Assembly (NCBI GenBank): GCA_001683735.1
Contig: LUGG01000029.1
Location: 372,001 to 436,000, forward strand
Reading direction: 5' to 3'
Origin: Grifola frondosa
Lineage: Eukaryota; Basidiomycota; Agaricomycetes; Polyporales; Grifolaceae
DNA: 64,000 bases
Shown here piece by piece: positions 24,407 to 34,905 of the stretch (its first letter is position 1; each line of letters begins with the position of its first letter). A program made the position numbers and the translations under genes. The notes beneath the pieces were generated by a model. The model saw only the letters and a list, made by a program, of their open reading frames with translations, made no database searches and was not told where the DNA came from.

Positions 24407-24988
24407 GGTTGACAATGTTCGATGACTGAGTTTCTCTGAATCTACTACAGGTCTCTCGACATCGTCAATCTGCAATGGTTTTGAGAGATCATACTCACCT
24501 TCCAAATAGATGGTAAACGTTGCTTGTTTACTATCCGACTAGAGATCTTTGAATGCTATTTTCCTTATGATGCCGAGGTATCGGGGATGATGTTATTAGT
24601 CCCGGAAGTGTGAGAGCGGCCAGCGCTTCAAAGGATAGAATATTTACAAATACCGACACTGAGAGGACCGTAGGGAATTGTGCAATGTGAACGTTGCCGT
24701 TAGGTTTGGCTGCGAGGTTGCAAGCATGTGACTTTGACGCGTCTTGGACGCGTCAGTCACGTCAGTCACGGTCACTAGTTACAGTAGCGCTTGTCGTTTG
24801 ACCTTGGTTGGACCATCACCCAAGGCAGGACCTCCCAAGGTGGTCCCAACAAGGTGGAAAGTGCCCATGCTTCACATTTTCGTCTACTCACACTCTGAGA
24901 GCAGTTCTTACCAAACTTGCAATCTACTAGGATGTCACATACTAATCATCCTCCATCCACACGCCGACGTCCCTCAATAGCACTGAGG
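24407..24988. other. divergent intergenic region between F-box-like genes
   Basis: This includes two copies of GACGCGTC (MluI-box-like) and CAGTCACG repeats around 24737-24775. Probably promoter sequence. Confidence 0.5.
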
Positions 24989-26207
24989 ATGGACGCCGCG
25001 TCACTCGACGTGTGGAACTGCATCTTCGAATTTGCTTGCACCGATGGTGGCTTCCACGGGCGCGTCTCTTTCTCGAGCTTCCAAATCTATCCGTGCAGCT
25101 TCTGCATCAGCCCGATTCCACTCTGTCAGACTCACCGGCTTCCATAGCATGCTCGCCTTCATTGCTACCTACGAACGAGTATGCTCCCTAGCATCAGACG
25201 GATGGAAACCAGGAGTGCATCACTTGCTGCTTACCTTTTTACCGGAGGACTGCGATACTCCAGCATGCAAATCGGACAAGTGGATCTACCACTCTCGCGG
25301 CGTGCACTATCTCTCCTGGGAAGTCACGGAGCTCACCTGGGAGGTCACAGAGTATCGTTGGATTTCCGCCATCTCAAGCCTCCTGAAGCAACTCTTCCTG
25401 CTCGTTGCGCCGTCTCTCCGCACCCTCGCCTTCCTGAAGTGCGAGGAAATCCGTCCACCCCTGGCATGCTGCATGCTACCCGCTTTGCGCGAGCTGACCC
25501 TCCTTGCGGACGACATGTCGGTGCTGAGACAGGTCGGCGTGCGCGGCGGCCACTTCCCCGCACTCACACATCTGCACATCGTGTGCGAGGACAACACGTA
25601 TGAGGACAGCATGTTCCGGTCGTGGGGATGGACCATCCCGCTGCTGGGACCGCTCGCCCCCGCGCTGACGCATCTTCGCATCTCGCATACGAACACGCTC
25701 GTCGCCGAGTTGATAGACCGCGTGCTCGGGGCGCCTCCCCACGAAGGCGCGCCTCCCACACCCCGCACGCAGTTGCCTTTCCCACGCCTGCAGTGGCTGG
25801 TCATCCAATGTCTCGCTTCGCAGATCATGCCGACGAGCTGGTTCGTGCAAAAGTTGTGGGAGACTGCGGAAATGATGGAGGAGCACCCGGACAGCCCGCA
25901 GCTCATCGTCCTTAGTTCCCGCGCTCACAACTGGTCTTATTGGCCTGCGCGTTTGCCGTGGGAGTGGGTTGCTCGCATGGATGGTCCGGGGAGTGGGAGA
26001 TGTTGGGCGGGCAGCGAGGAGGATGAGGCGATCCCGATGTTTGATTGTGTTTGGGGAAGGGTGGTGGATCCTGAGATGGAGGAGGTCCTAGAGCGCAATG
26101 ATGATACTGGACACATTACGAGCAAGAAACGTTGGTGGAAACGTTTCCGCATTAGGCGCAGCTTAAAGCATCCGACACAAGCTGAATATTCGGCGAAACA
26201 TAGTTGA
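24989..26207 (+). CDS. F-box-like protein, tandem paralog 1
   Basis: The start at 24989 gives MDAASLDVWNCIFEFACTDG, aligned with the start of the next gene. The shared F-box-like block is TGASLSRASKSIRAASASAR with FHSVRLTGF. Then come repeated leucine-rich segments (LFLLVAPSLRTLAFLKCEEI, MLPALRELTLLADDMSVL, FPALTHLHIVCEDN, LAPALTHLRISHTNTL) and a conserved tail, LPWEWVARMDGPGSGRCW, ending in a basic stretch (KKRWWKRFRIRRSLK). The paralog at 26684 shows the same order, so the two arose by tandem duplication. One extra C at 25054-25055 shifts the frame right after ACTDGGF. The likely role is an SCF adaptor; the target is unknown. Expansion of such genes is normal in mushroom genomes. Confidence 0.78.
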
Positions 26208-26416
26208 TCAAGCCTTTCAATCATCGTCGACTGTCAATGACTTCAAAGGACTCAATTTGAATTTGCACGCTTCATGGCATATTGTTTTGCGAGTCTGTTA
26301 TATAGGCTTGCATCACTACTTCGCGAAGTACTTAGCACGATTGTACTATACATCTTGTGTAGCTTGTTACGACGCGTTTCGCGTTGTTGCACTGTCCGCG
26401 GGTACTCGCCCTCCTC

Positions 26417-26461
26417 ACGCGTCGCGATCGGTGGTAGATGTGATCGGGCTATATACGATCG
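26417..26461. promoter_or_regulatory. ACGCGTCGCG element followed by three spaced GATCG sites (copy A)
   Basis: ACGCGTCGCG (26417-26426) runs into GATCG repeats at 26426, 26442 and 26457, spaced 16 and 15 bp. The same motif and the same spacing recur at 28652-28696. TATATA follows about 24 bp downstream of the ACGCGTCGCG block. It lies between the tandem F-box genes. Confidence 0.5.
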
Positions 26462-26683
26462 ACCGGGGACGCACGTTGCACCCAGACTCAATACGTCTCA
26501 TAGAAACGCTTCACAGGATACCCCAGTAGCGCGGCAATTCGGGGCGGAACAGGGATTTTGAGGGATCTAAATTTGTGATGTCTTCACAGGCCCTATTCAT
26601 TATAGTTTGTTCTTATCAGTGAAATGCTCTCACAGCGTGCCTATCATCTATCCACGCAGGAGCGTATTCCAACATTGTCAAGT

Positions 26684-27949
26684 ATGGACAATTTGGATCT
26701 GGACGTTTTACACAACATCTTCAAACTTGCTTGTACCGATGGCGGTGCCACTGGAGCCTCGCTCTCTCGCACTTCCAAATCCATGCGTGCGGCTTCTGCT
26801 TCGGTCAGATTCCACTCTGTTCGACTGACCAGCCTCTACAACATCTGCGCTTTCATCGTTTGCTACCGCAGAGCCCACGCCGAATATCAGAGACCGAACG
26901 TGGGTTACTTGCTGCTTACTTTCCTCCCTGGGGACTGTGACGCTCCTCAGCGGAAATGGCGGAAGTGGACCGACTACTCCCGCGACGAGCGCAACCTCGC
27001 TATTCAGCTTGCGAATGACCACCGTGATTGGGAGTTAGAAAAGAACATTTGGAACCACAAAATCTCACGTCTACTCACACATCTCTTAACGCTCATCGCC
27101 CCGTCACTCCGCACGCTCACCGTCCTGCAGTGCCCCGAGATCCGCCTCCCCCTCGTGAACTGCACGCTCCCCTCGCTCCGCGAGCTGACCCTCCTCGCGG
27201 ACGACCGGATGTTCATCCGCGCGCAGGGCGGGGGCTCCCGAGTCCCCTTCGTCAATGATCCATCTGATTCCAACGACGCCCCTGTACATTCCCCAGACGA
27301 CGAGCCGCCATTCCCGGCGCTCACGCACCTGCATATCGTGTGCCAGGGCGACAAACTGCACCCGTGGGAACAGACGCTCCCGCTTTGGGCGCTGCTCGCC
27401 CCCGCACTGACGCACCTCCGCATATCCCAGGCGAACACCCGCATCCATGAGGTGGTGCGTCGAGCGGTGGGGATAGCGTCTCCTCACGGCAGCGCAGAGG
27501 CGGACGCCCCACCGACATCAGTCCCTAGTGCGGACTTGCTATTTGCCAATCTGCGGAGGCTCGTTGTGCAGCGTCTTGCGGAGAACGCAGTGCAGTCAGG
27601 CGTCATTGCGCAGGAGCTGTGGGAGATCTCAGAGCAGGTGGAGGCACGCGGGTATGCAGTCGGGCCGAGACTCGTCGTTCTTCGGTCGAGAGCTCACGAT
27701 ATGTGGTATTGGCGTGCACGATTGCCGTGGGAGTGGGTGGCACGCATGGATGGCTGTGGCGGCGGGGGATGCTGGGAAGGACACGAAGAGGATGAGGAGG
27801 TGTATGCGTTTGAGCGTGTGTGGGGAATAACGGTGTGTTCGAAGGCGGGCGAGAAAGTCACGGAAGCAGGAGAGAATGACGAGGCGGCTGCGCGAGGGAA
27901 GAAAAGTTGGTGGAAGAAATTTCGGATTTCACGCAGGCATACAGCATGA
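26684..27949 (+). CDS. F-box-like protein, tandem paralog 2 (intact)
   Basis: This is a single-exon gene of about 420 residues. I chose the Met at 26684 (MDNLDLDVLHNIFKLACTDG) over the upstream in-frame Met at 26624 because it aligns with the start of the neighbour. Then TGASLSRTSKSMRAASASVR, LLTLIAPSLRTLTVLQCPEI, TLPSLRELTLLADDRMFIR, FPALTHLHIVCQGDKLH and LLAPALTHLRISQANTR repeat the LRR-like pattern. The end is LPWEWVARMDGCGGGGCW, an acidic patch and a basic tail, KKSWWKKFRISRRHTA. Compared with the left-hand paralog it carries an extra acidic loop after DDRMFIR (SNDAPVHSPDDEPP). The reading frame has no break, so it is the better guide to the structure of the pair. Confidence 0.82.
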   Translation: MDNLDLDVLHNIFKLACTDGGATGASLSRTSKSMRAASASVRFHSVRLTSLYNICAFIVCYRRAHAEYQRPNVGYLLLTFLPGDCDAPQRKWRKWTDYSRDERNLAIQLANDHRDWELEKNIWNHKISRLLTHLLTLIAPSLRTLTVLQCPEIRLPLVNCTLPSLRELTLLADDRMFIRAQGGGSRVPFVNDPSDSNDAPVHSPDDEPPFPALTHLHIVCQGDKLHPWEQTLPLWALLAPALTHLRISQANTRIHEVVRRAVGIASPHGSAEADAPPTSVPSADLLFANLRRLVVQRLAENAVQSGVIAQELWEISEQVEARGYAVGPRLVVLRSRAHDMWYWRARLPWEWVARMDGCGGGGCWEGHEEDEEVYAFERVWGITVCSKAGEKVTEAGENDEAAARGKKSWWKKFRISRRHTA

Positions 27950-28451
27950 GAGGTTTATGCGATGCTCATGTTATAGCAGGTCTTTAAGTTATGGTTTGCT
28001 TCCGGTGGGCTCCTATTTAAACTCAATGTGACATGAATTCTGTTTGTTGCTTTTCTTATTCTGGAACTTTACCGATACTGAGCTGTACTATCTCTCCAGT
28101 GTGTTACGTCTTGTCCCCACTTTTGTTATCCACTAAACGTTCGCGGGGCGCATAACCAAAGGCAGAGTGTTCCAGCTGTCATGAAGTACGGCGAGTTAGC
28201 TCCTCAACATAAGACATAATTCTGCAGAGGGGTTAAACATTGCAGATGCAACATCTACGCGGAGCATCCCATCGCTAGCGATGGACAGAAAAATTTCAAT
28301 GTTGAAAAATCGTACGGGGCCGGGCTGGAAAAGCAATACTCACATTTATTATAAGTTTGTGGGTGAGAAGCAGAAAGATACTAGATATTGACATTGATAT
28401 CGGGGTCGTGCGCATGAAGCTGGTGAAAGGACTCTGGGTTGAGTTTTGAAT

Positions 28452-28487
28452 CCCGCGTGCGCGTCTGTGGCGTTTTAGTCACATGAT
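28452..28487 (-). promoter_or_regulatory. upstream element shared with the U2 snRNA promoter (copy 1)
   Basis: Read on the minus strand, ATCATGTGA, eight bases, GCCACAGACGCG and GCACGCGG match the order and spacing of the element in front of the U2 snRNA at 33383-33422. No clear TATA box follows. Confidence 0.5.
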
Positions 28488-28651
28488 CACGCGTCTCATT
28501 GGATTGCCCAATGTAAACAGATCCATCGCCTTTAATTGCGACGAGCATAGATTCATAGCTAGACAAGTATGCATATCTGCATGCAACATAGAAATCACAA
28601 GACGCCGCAACTTCCCATGGCTTTTCCCTGACCGTGCCACTGAACAAACAT

Positions 28652-28696
28652 ACGCGTCGCGATCGGTAACAGATCCGATCGCGCAGTATATGATCG
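28652..28696. promoter_or_regulatory. ACGCGTCGCG element followed by three spaced GATCG sites (copy B)
   Basis: ACGCGTCGCG at 28652-28661 is followed by GATCG at 28661, 28677 and 28692, spaced 16 and 15 bp exactly as in copy A. GTATATG lies about 25 bp downstream. Confidence 0.5.
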
Positions 28697-29113
28697 AGTA
28701 TTACGCGCTCCCCACAATCAGCGACAGCCAAAGTAGGCAAATAGGGCGTATCAACACAAGCCTGCAGCAGCTATCAGGAGTACATTCAGTAAAAGATACA
28801 AATTTGAAATAACATTAGATAAAAGGTATGAAGCGGAGGGAGGCCACGACGACATGTGACAAAAGAAGCTAAGATAATCAAAGGTGAAGAATAGAAGACG
28901 AAAGGATGGGAGCCATACGAATGTGCAGAGTGTATCAGGGGTCAGAAAACAAAGTTCGACCGGCTATGTAATATGATGTGTGATGAAGGAGCGGAAATCG
29001 AGAGGGTGTTCCGATGCCCACGACGAATGCTCAATTTCACGGCGACAGACACGCCGTGAAGACCCCATCATCACATGCATCGAGTTCATAACGAATCAGG
29101 AACACCGCCCACG

Positions 29114-31530
29114 TCACAGGATGTCCGCATCCTTGAGGTTATTTCTCTGGATGCCCTCGCGCACTGTACTCCGCTATCAGTATTTGACGGAGTGTAAACA
29201 TGCGCAACATGACACACCTGTAGCAACCGTGATCGCAGTCGCCTTCGTGTCCTGCGGGTTTATCGAAGCCTCTGTCAGCAAGCAGCACTGAGAGCAGGCC
29301 AGATTGACCAGAGTAATAATAAAGCGATAGAAGGGAAGAAGGGAATCGGAAGAGGCGGGAGAAGCAAGGCATCACAATACAACATAATGGAAACGAGGAC
29401 GGCAAATGAGAGAGGACGTACCACGACAGACGTGAGATACGAGTAGAATCCCCGAGGCTCAGGCGAGTGTTTCATGAGTGTGTCCTTGAACTGTTGGCGG
29501 AAATCTGTTTGCATAGCCGAGAGGGTGGCAAGCATCAGCGTCTGATTTCCATGAAGGGCCAGAAGGGGAACACGTACACCTCGCAACGCTCCGCACGTCG
29601 TTGGGCCGGTCGCCATACGTCCGCACATAGTCCGCGATGCGGACCCCCGGGCAAGCTTCCTTTGCAACAGATCGCACTTGTTGAGGAACTGACACGCATT
29701 TGCCCATCAGTCACATGCGATTTAAAGCGAAAGTGGACACGCACAAGGATCATTTGAACGCCACAAAGCAGTTTTGTGGAGCACACCGCCTTCCAAAGGA
29801 GCAAGCTGTCTTGGAGGCGGTTCACGCGGCGGTCCTCCGCCAGCCGCTCATCGAAGCAGCTGATTGGAGCTAGGAAGATGATAGCGTTGATATCGTCGAA
29901 ATATGGGTACCATTTATGCCGCTGTTTGAAGGTCAACAACAGTCAGATAAGGAAAAGGGAGAGAACAAGGACTGACCAATGAACGAGCGCCGCCTACGTC
30001 GTAAATCAGCCACTCACGGCCCGCTTCTGCTCCTGTAGCAATACATGTCCGGTCAGGCCTTGAATTGAGAACGCAGGATAATGATCTGAAGGGACATACC
30101 TCGCTCAAAGAGGAACCGATATTCCCTGCACGCCCATTGTCCGCAGCCGCGCACGCACGACATCCTGATCCGACGGCTGGTAGCCTCGTGCTGCAATACG
30201 AGCGACGTCGTTCAAGAAGCTGGCGTCACAGGGAAGCACTCAGTGCTGAATACAATCCCGCGGAAGAGCCCAAACTCACAAACCAGCACCCTCCTCCAGC
30301 CGCATACCCCGCCGTACCAACAGCGCCTTCACCCCTGGGTCCGCCCATAGAGCGCCCACATCCTCAGCGCAGGATGCGATCACTTCCGCTGCGCTCCCCA
30401 CGTCGCCCGGCTCATCTGATCTCCCCCGTTCTGCCGCCATCTGTCCTCGCTCAGCGCATCAATAGACGTACGCGTCGCACGTTGCTTCCCAGCAGCCTAT
30501 ACGCACCGCTCAGCATATGACTGACAACATACGCACCAAACGTACCTTCCCGGGCGTCCAACCCATCTCCATGGCTCCGCTTACGGATTCAGTCTCCACC
30601 CGCGCCTCGTCCCTTGCCTCCTTCGAATCTAGAGAGGCCCGTCCGACTGCACGCACGCGGGTCAGTGCGCTACGCCATCCACTCCGGCTCGTCACTGCGA
30701 ACTCGCGTCCGCGCGCCCATGGCGCCGCCCCGCCGATCGTCGGCTCGGGAACCTCGGAAGACGCAGCGCCGAGGCGCCGCTCGAGGTCGTGCTGTATGCG
30801 GCGGAGTGGGGTGAGGCGGAGCAGGAGCAGGCGGTGCTCGTCAGTTAGGATCGGTGGCGGGGTGCTATCAGCTTCAGGTGACCCGTCTGACTCCGGGTCT
30901 GCATCGAGGTCATCGTCTGCGTCTTGGCCTTGGTAAGGAAGGAGTAATGAAAGTGGATCGCTTCCGGGGGAGTTGGGACGTGGAGAGGTTATGGCGAGCT
31001 CGGAAGCGAGGACGTCGAGGATGGCGGTAACTGAGCGGACGAGGTTGAGGTGGATGACGGCACGCCATGCCGCGCGCTCGGCAAGGAAAGAGGAATAGGC
31101 GTATGCGAGTTGGAAATCTAAGCGAGGGCGTTAGTTCAATGTCGTAGATAACTGTTCAGATGTCAAAGTGTTACAAAAGCATGGAAGGTGGTAGAGTCGC
31201 ACAGGTATGCTGCTTGTCTGCTTTGTGTCCTGCCAGACAACCAGAGGCGTTCGGGGGGAAAGACGTGACTGTATGCTAGACGAAACGTTACTCACTTTTC
31301 ACTGTGGTGGATTTCCCGCTCTCGCTCTGGCCAAGCAGTAGCACCTTGATAGGTTTCTTCCTCTTCTTCAAGGCCTGCTTTTCGGCCTTCAGCTGGTCAT
31401 CGATCTGCTCGCTGATTCTGCGTGCCTCTGCCTCGATCTGCTCTCGCGCCCAGCGTTCAGCGGGAGTCTCGTTGGGGGGAGGAGCGAGTACGATGGCAAG
31501 AGGGTCGGAAGAATCGAAAGCGGCGCCCAT
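29114..31530 (-). CDS. heterotrimeric G-protein alpha subunit, divergent large form
   Basis: This is a GTP-binding signalling subunit acting under membrane receptors. Exon 1 (from 31530, MGAAFDSSDPLAIVLAP) has Gly2 but no MGxxxS-type Cys context, then KPIKVLLLGQSESGKSTTVK, the G1 P-loop, spliced to NFQLAYAYSSFLAERAAWR. Next comes a long acidic and Pro-rich helical-domain insertion (PYQGQDADDDLDADPESDGS). G2 is LRTMGVQEYRFLFER, where TMGV replaces the usual TTGI. G3 is WLIYDVGGARS; the usual DVGGQRS Gln is Ala. QRHKWYPYFDDINAIIFLAP follows. G4 is FLNKCDLL and G5 is TSVVDTKAT. The C-terminus is REGIQRNNLKDADIL. One C is missing in the C run at 29644-29648, just after FLNKCDLLQRKLARG. The Gln-to-Ala change in G3 predicts slow intrinsic GTP hydrolysis. 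It belongs to the expanded basidiomycete G alpha group. Confidence 0.86.
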
Positions 31531-33382
31531 GGTTGTCGGAGAGACAGTAGAGAGGACAGGCCGGATAAATGAGAGAAAGAGAGAGAGGGTCGGCGGAGCT
31601 TTGAGCGATGAATGGGGAACTGATGGGAACAGGAGAATCTGATGATGATGATGAGAGAACCCGTTCTGTCAAGTTCGTCCGCATGCATGACTACTGAGTT
31701 ATCGCAATCGGGATATTTGGTCTGAGCATTCCCCATCACGAGTGCCGAAAGAATTTAGCTATCTATGGCCCGTGCTTCGTCTCCCACCACTCCAAAGCTG
31801 TAGGCAATAGTGGGCAGACATTACACCCATTCTGGCCGCTGCCGCGTCTATGGAGTATCCTGCTGGGAAGTCCTGTTGTCAGTGTGTGACCCAGACATTT
31901 GACCGCGCCGCAGGAAGCCAAACCTTGTATGGACGCCCAATTGCCATAACGCTGTCTAAGCTTGGCTAAGGCCTTTTGTCTCGTTTCAGATGCCAATCTT
32001 TGTATACAAGGTGGGATTGTTTTGCCCGAGATCAGCGTGGAGATGACTTCGCGTGCAATTGTTCAACCAAGGATACGATGGGAGAAAAGGCAGGTACGCG
32101 AGAAGGCTGCATGGATATTCCCGTGAGCGCGGTCGCGTCTGTAATCGGAGTTCAATCGGACGCGTTTGTCACGTGCTAGCTTGTCGATTTCTAAATCGGA
32201 AACCTGCTTTCCATCTATCTACTACGCCATGGCCGGCGAACTGAGCCTCCATCTAATCTGATCTTTCTTGAGTTATTATTCCAGCCGTTCTCGTACGCAT
32301 TGTGTCCGATAACCTTTACTCGAATCCTAGGCCGAGGAGGAGGCTTGGGAATTTACTTCAGATAACAAGTTAATCGGATAGAGTTGCTGGTCGCATTTTT
32401 TTTCAGATTGAGCCCACAATCCTGTGAGTAAGAAGTGCCCTTGTGGACTACGGGGTTTCGCCGTTCTATTAAGCAATGGCATTCATTTACAGGCACCGGG
32501 CTTCCATGAATCTATAGCAACCATCCGTGATATAGGCCCTCTGCGCCCTCTATTTGCGCTGTTTCCGGTGGTTCATTTTCCAGGCAAGGGATCGTCATCT
32601 CGCTTCCTTTAGCAACCCATGTCTCTCTCTTGTGGATGAACATAATTCAACCCAGGACTGTCTCATTAATGCTGCCCGAGGCCCTAAGATTCCTTACAGC
32701 GCGCGCAAGATGGGTTTACATATATCGCCTTATTTACACATCGCATGCTGATCATGACACTCCATGACCATGCCACTGCAATCAATACTTCATTCTGACA
32801 TGGGAAGCAATCTTCGGCCTCATATTCGCTATATCATACCCTGGCTGTGCGTTGCCCATGTGCTGGGACTGCTGCGAAAACATTGCATGTCACAGACTGG
32901 CACATACTCGGTCAGCCCGGCTTTGACTTCTAAGATTGCTATCCGTTCCACACCGCTCCTTTAAGCTTCCTCGGATCAGGTTTCATGATCCTCCGAAGAT
33001 CAACTCGCGTCAGCGCTGTAGTGACCGGCAAGTCATTCATGTTTCTGCGGAGGCGCGGAAGAACAAATACCGTGGCGTTGTCAGATGGAGAAGAAGACAA
33101 TAGCAGATCACCGGAGGCTGTGAACGCTGTACATGACATCTTGAGGCCGCGCCTTCGGATGCGGTGTGCTAACACCGTTGTTGATCTTCAGTGTTAATCA
33201 CAGTTTGACAGATCTTGGAGGTGCCCGGAGATCCGACATTAGTTGCATCATGGAGCAAATTTTCCTTTCAAATCAATGAGAATAGCACAGCTAAAAATTC
33301 GGATGTTCCTCTTTACAAGGTCGTCAATGGGCCTCTGTTATGTTGGCGAAGTCTGTTGGACGCGTCAATATACGCGCTTTGA
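31531..33382. other. 1.85 kb intergenic, no protein gene seen
   Basis: This is upstream sequence of the G alpha gene and of the U2 snRNA. I see no coherent reading frame or tRNA. Confidence 0.5.
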
Positions 33383-33422
33383 GGTCATGTGATTCTCCGC
33401 CACAGACGCGTCGCGGACGCGG
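33383..33422 (+). promoter_or_regulatory. upstream element of the U2 snRNA gene (copy 2)
   Basis: GTCATGTGA, eight bases, GCCACAGACGCG and TCGCGGACGCGG occur about 60 bp upstream of the TATA box of the U2 gene. Related copies lie at 28452-28487 and 36651-36690. Confidence 0.6.
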
Positions 33423-33445
33423 TGGTCCGTGCGCACCCTCCGCGG

Positions 33446-33452
33446 TATAAAA
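33446..33452 (+). promoter_or_regulatory. TATA box of the U2 snRNA gene
   Basis: TATAAAA sits about 26 bp upstream of the predicted U2 5' end, a normal distance for TATA-dependent snRNA transcription. Confidence 0.7.
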
Positions 33453-33471
33453 GCGACGCTTGGACGTTTGG

Positions 33472-33660
33472 AATCCTTACCACTCTGGCCTTTTGGCTTA
33501 GATCAAGTGTAGTATCTGTTCTTAATAGTTTAACCACTATTATAGAGGCACCGCCTCTATTATTGGTTATCTAATTTTTGCCGCCCTTGATTCCTGTGCT
33601 CTGCTTGAACACGGGAACGCGATGACCTTGCTATTACAGTATCGGCTTGTGTCGTCGGGG
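33472..33660 (+). ncRNA. U2 spliceosomal snRNA
   Basis: U2 snRNA pairs with the intron branch site. The near-invariant core GGCCTTTTGGCTTAGATCAA is followed directly by GTGTAGTATCTGTTCTTA, which contains the branch-site-pairing GTAGTA. Stem-loop IIa (AATAGTTTAACCACTATT) and IIb (AGAGGCACCGCCTCT) follow, then an Sm site (CTAATTTTTGCC), a GC-rich stem-loop III and stem-loop IV with CCTTGCTATTACAGTA, close to the U2 consensus loop that binds the U2B''/A' proteins. The ends are estimated: the 5' end from the TATA spacing and the 3' end from the closing stem of loop IV. It overlaps no credible protein gene. Confidence 0.93.
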
Positions 33661-33871
33661 GATCCTCCTGGTTCCCTTTTTTTGTTTCTTGTTCTTTTTG
33701 GTGTACTTTGTGACCGGTCAATGGACTGGTAGCTCGGTGCTTCAAATGGAACATGAATCAATTAATCAAGTCTCTAGCATTGACTTCTCTACATCAACAC
33801 TCTTATATAGTAGTACATCACACAAGTAACTCGTACGACAGAAATACAGGCTCACTAATTACATACGTCTT

Positions 33872-34905
33872 TTACTTCCGTTCCTCAATCGCTTTCTTTG
33901 CATCCTCCACGAATCTTTTCAGCACACGCACATCCTCGCCGCCCTCGTCACCCTCCTTGACCGAGTGCTCAATACGCTCGTATAGCCGCGCAAGCCCTCG
34001 GTGTATCTCCCCCTCACCCGGACCCACAAACGCAGAGATCTCCTCCATCTCCCCAACCCAGCGGTACGCCTTTGGGAGCATCTCGGGTACGCTGCGCGTG
34101 ATGCGCTGCAGGATCACGGGCTGCGAGGCGTGCAGCTCGTGCAGGAGCGCCTGCAGCAGTCGCTGGAGAGGACGCATGTGCAGCTGCAGATAGGAATGAA
34201 CACGACTGAATCATAGTGAGTGCATGCTAGAGATTGGCTACTCACACAGGATCATCGCAGTACACAAGCCCGTAATCCCCTTCGTGATCCCCTGCGCAAA
34301 CCGAGTATCACTCAACCAGAAGTCCCAACAACACAACTCCAACAATAACTCACCGCGTACGACATCTTCAACGCACTCGCGTCCCCCACGCCCGCACCCT
34401 CGCCCGTCAGCGGCACCACCCTCAGCCCCCACTTCGCCAGCTCCGCAAACTCCTCCAACGCCCCAGCGTCCGCCTTGTCTGCCGCCGCATAGAACGCCGG
34501 ATCGTAGCCCTCCCTCGGCGGGCCCCCGATGATCCCTGCATCTACGAACCGCACCGCGCTCCCCGCGAACACCCCCGCGATGCGGCGCACCGTCTCCGGG
34601 CTCACCGCGTTGCAGTCTGCGAACACCACCCCCGTCCTTGCCCCCGCAGCATCGGAGACCGCGCGGAAGCGCCCAGCGAACGCGAGCGCCTCGCTCGGCG
34701 GAAGGATGCTAAGCACCCATCGCGCACGGCGCGCGATTTCCTCGAGTGGCGCGTCTTGCATCTTTGCTGCGACTGCTCGAGCGCGGGTCGCGGCGGAGCG
34801 GCCGTCGAGGTTCGTGAGCACCGTGCAGCCTGCGGTGGTGAGCCGCCGGCCGACGGCGGCTCCCATAGACCCTGCTGCGATGATGGCTAGTGTCGGAGCA
34901 GACAT
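33872..34905 (-). CDS. 6-phosphogluconate dehydrogenase / beta-hydroxyacid dehydrogenase-like oxidoreductase
   Basis: The N-terminal Rossmann fold MSAPTLAIIAAGSMGAAVGR shows the family's GxxxMG-type dinucleotide motif, here AAGSMG with Ala at the first Gly position. It is followed by the second-strand acidic region LTNLDGRSAATRARA, ILPPSEALAFAGRF, VFADCNAVSPETVRRI and FVDAGIIGGPPREGYDP. The linker GVGDASALKMSYA carries the conserved Lys region. The C-terminal helical domain is GITKGITGLCTAMIL, LLHELHASQPVILQRITR and a helical end at 33872. Two GT-AG introns separate three exons. Within the third exon the frame changes once at the CC at 34150-34151, one base too many. These enzymes reduce or oxidise small hydroxy acids with NAD(P). 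The substrate is unknown. Same strand as the next gene upstream, about 250 bp apart. Confidence 0.82.

Larger units (their letters stand above)
27950..29113. other. intergenic region with promoter-like elements
   Basis: No protein-coding gene is supported. It holds the elements at 28452-28487 and 28652-28696. On the minus strand it also has a U-rich tract followed by a perfect short hairpin, CCATCGCTAGCGATGG at 28268-28283, preceded by AAATTTTTCTG. This may mark the 3' end of a small RNA. Confidence 0.45.

Noticed and set aside
25307..25928. Minus-strand open frames of 199 and 150 residues
   Set aside because: Antisense to the F-box paralog, with biased Arg/Ala composition and no motif.
28381..28740. 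119-residue minus-strand frame as a gene
   Set aside because: It overlaps the promoter-like elements, has no homologous motif and is flanked by no credible splice sites.
30065..30936. Two long plus-strand open frames (about 150 and 139 residues)
   Set aside because: They are opposite the acidic, Pro-rich helical-domain insertion of the G alpha gene; their Arg/Ser/Pro-rich composition reflects GC-rich antisense codons.
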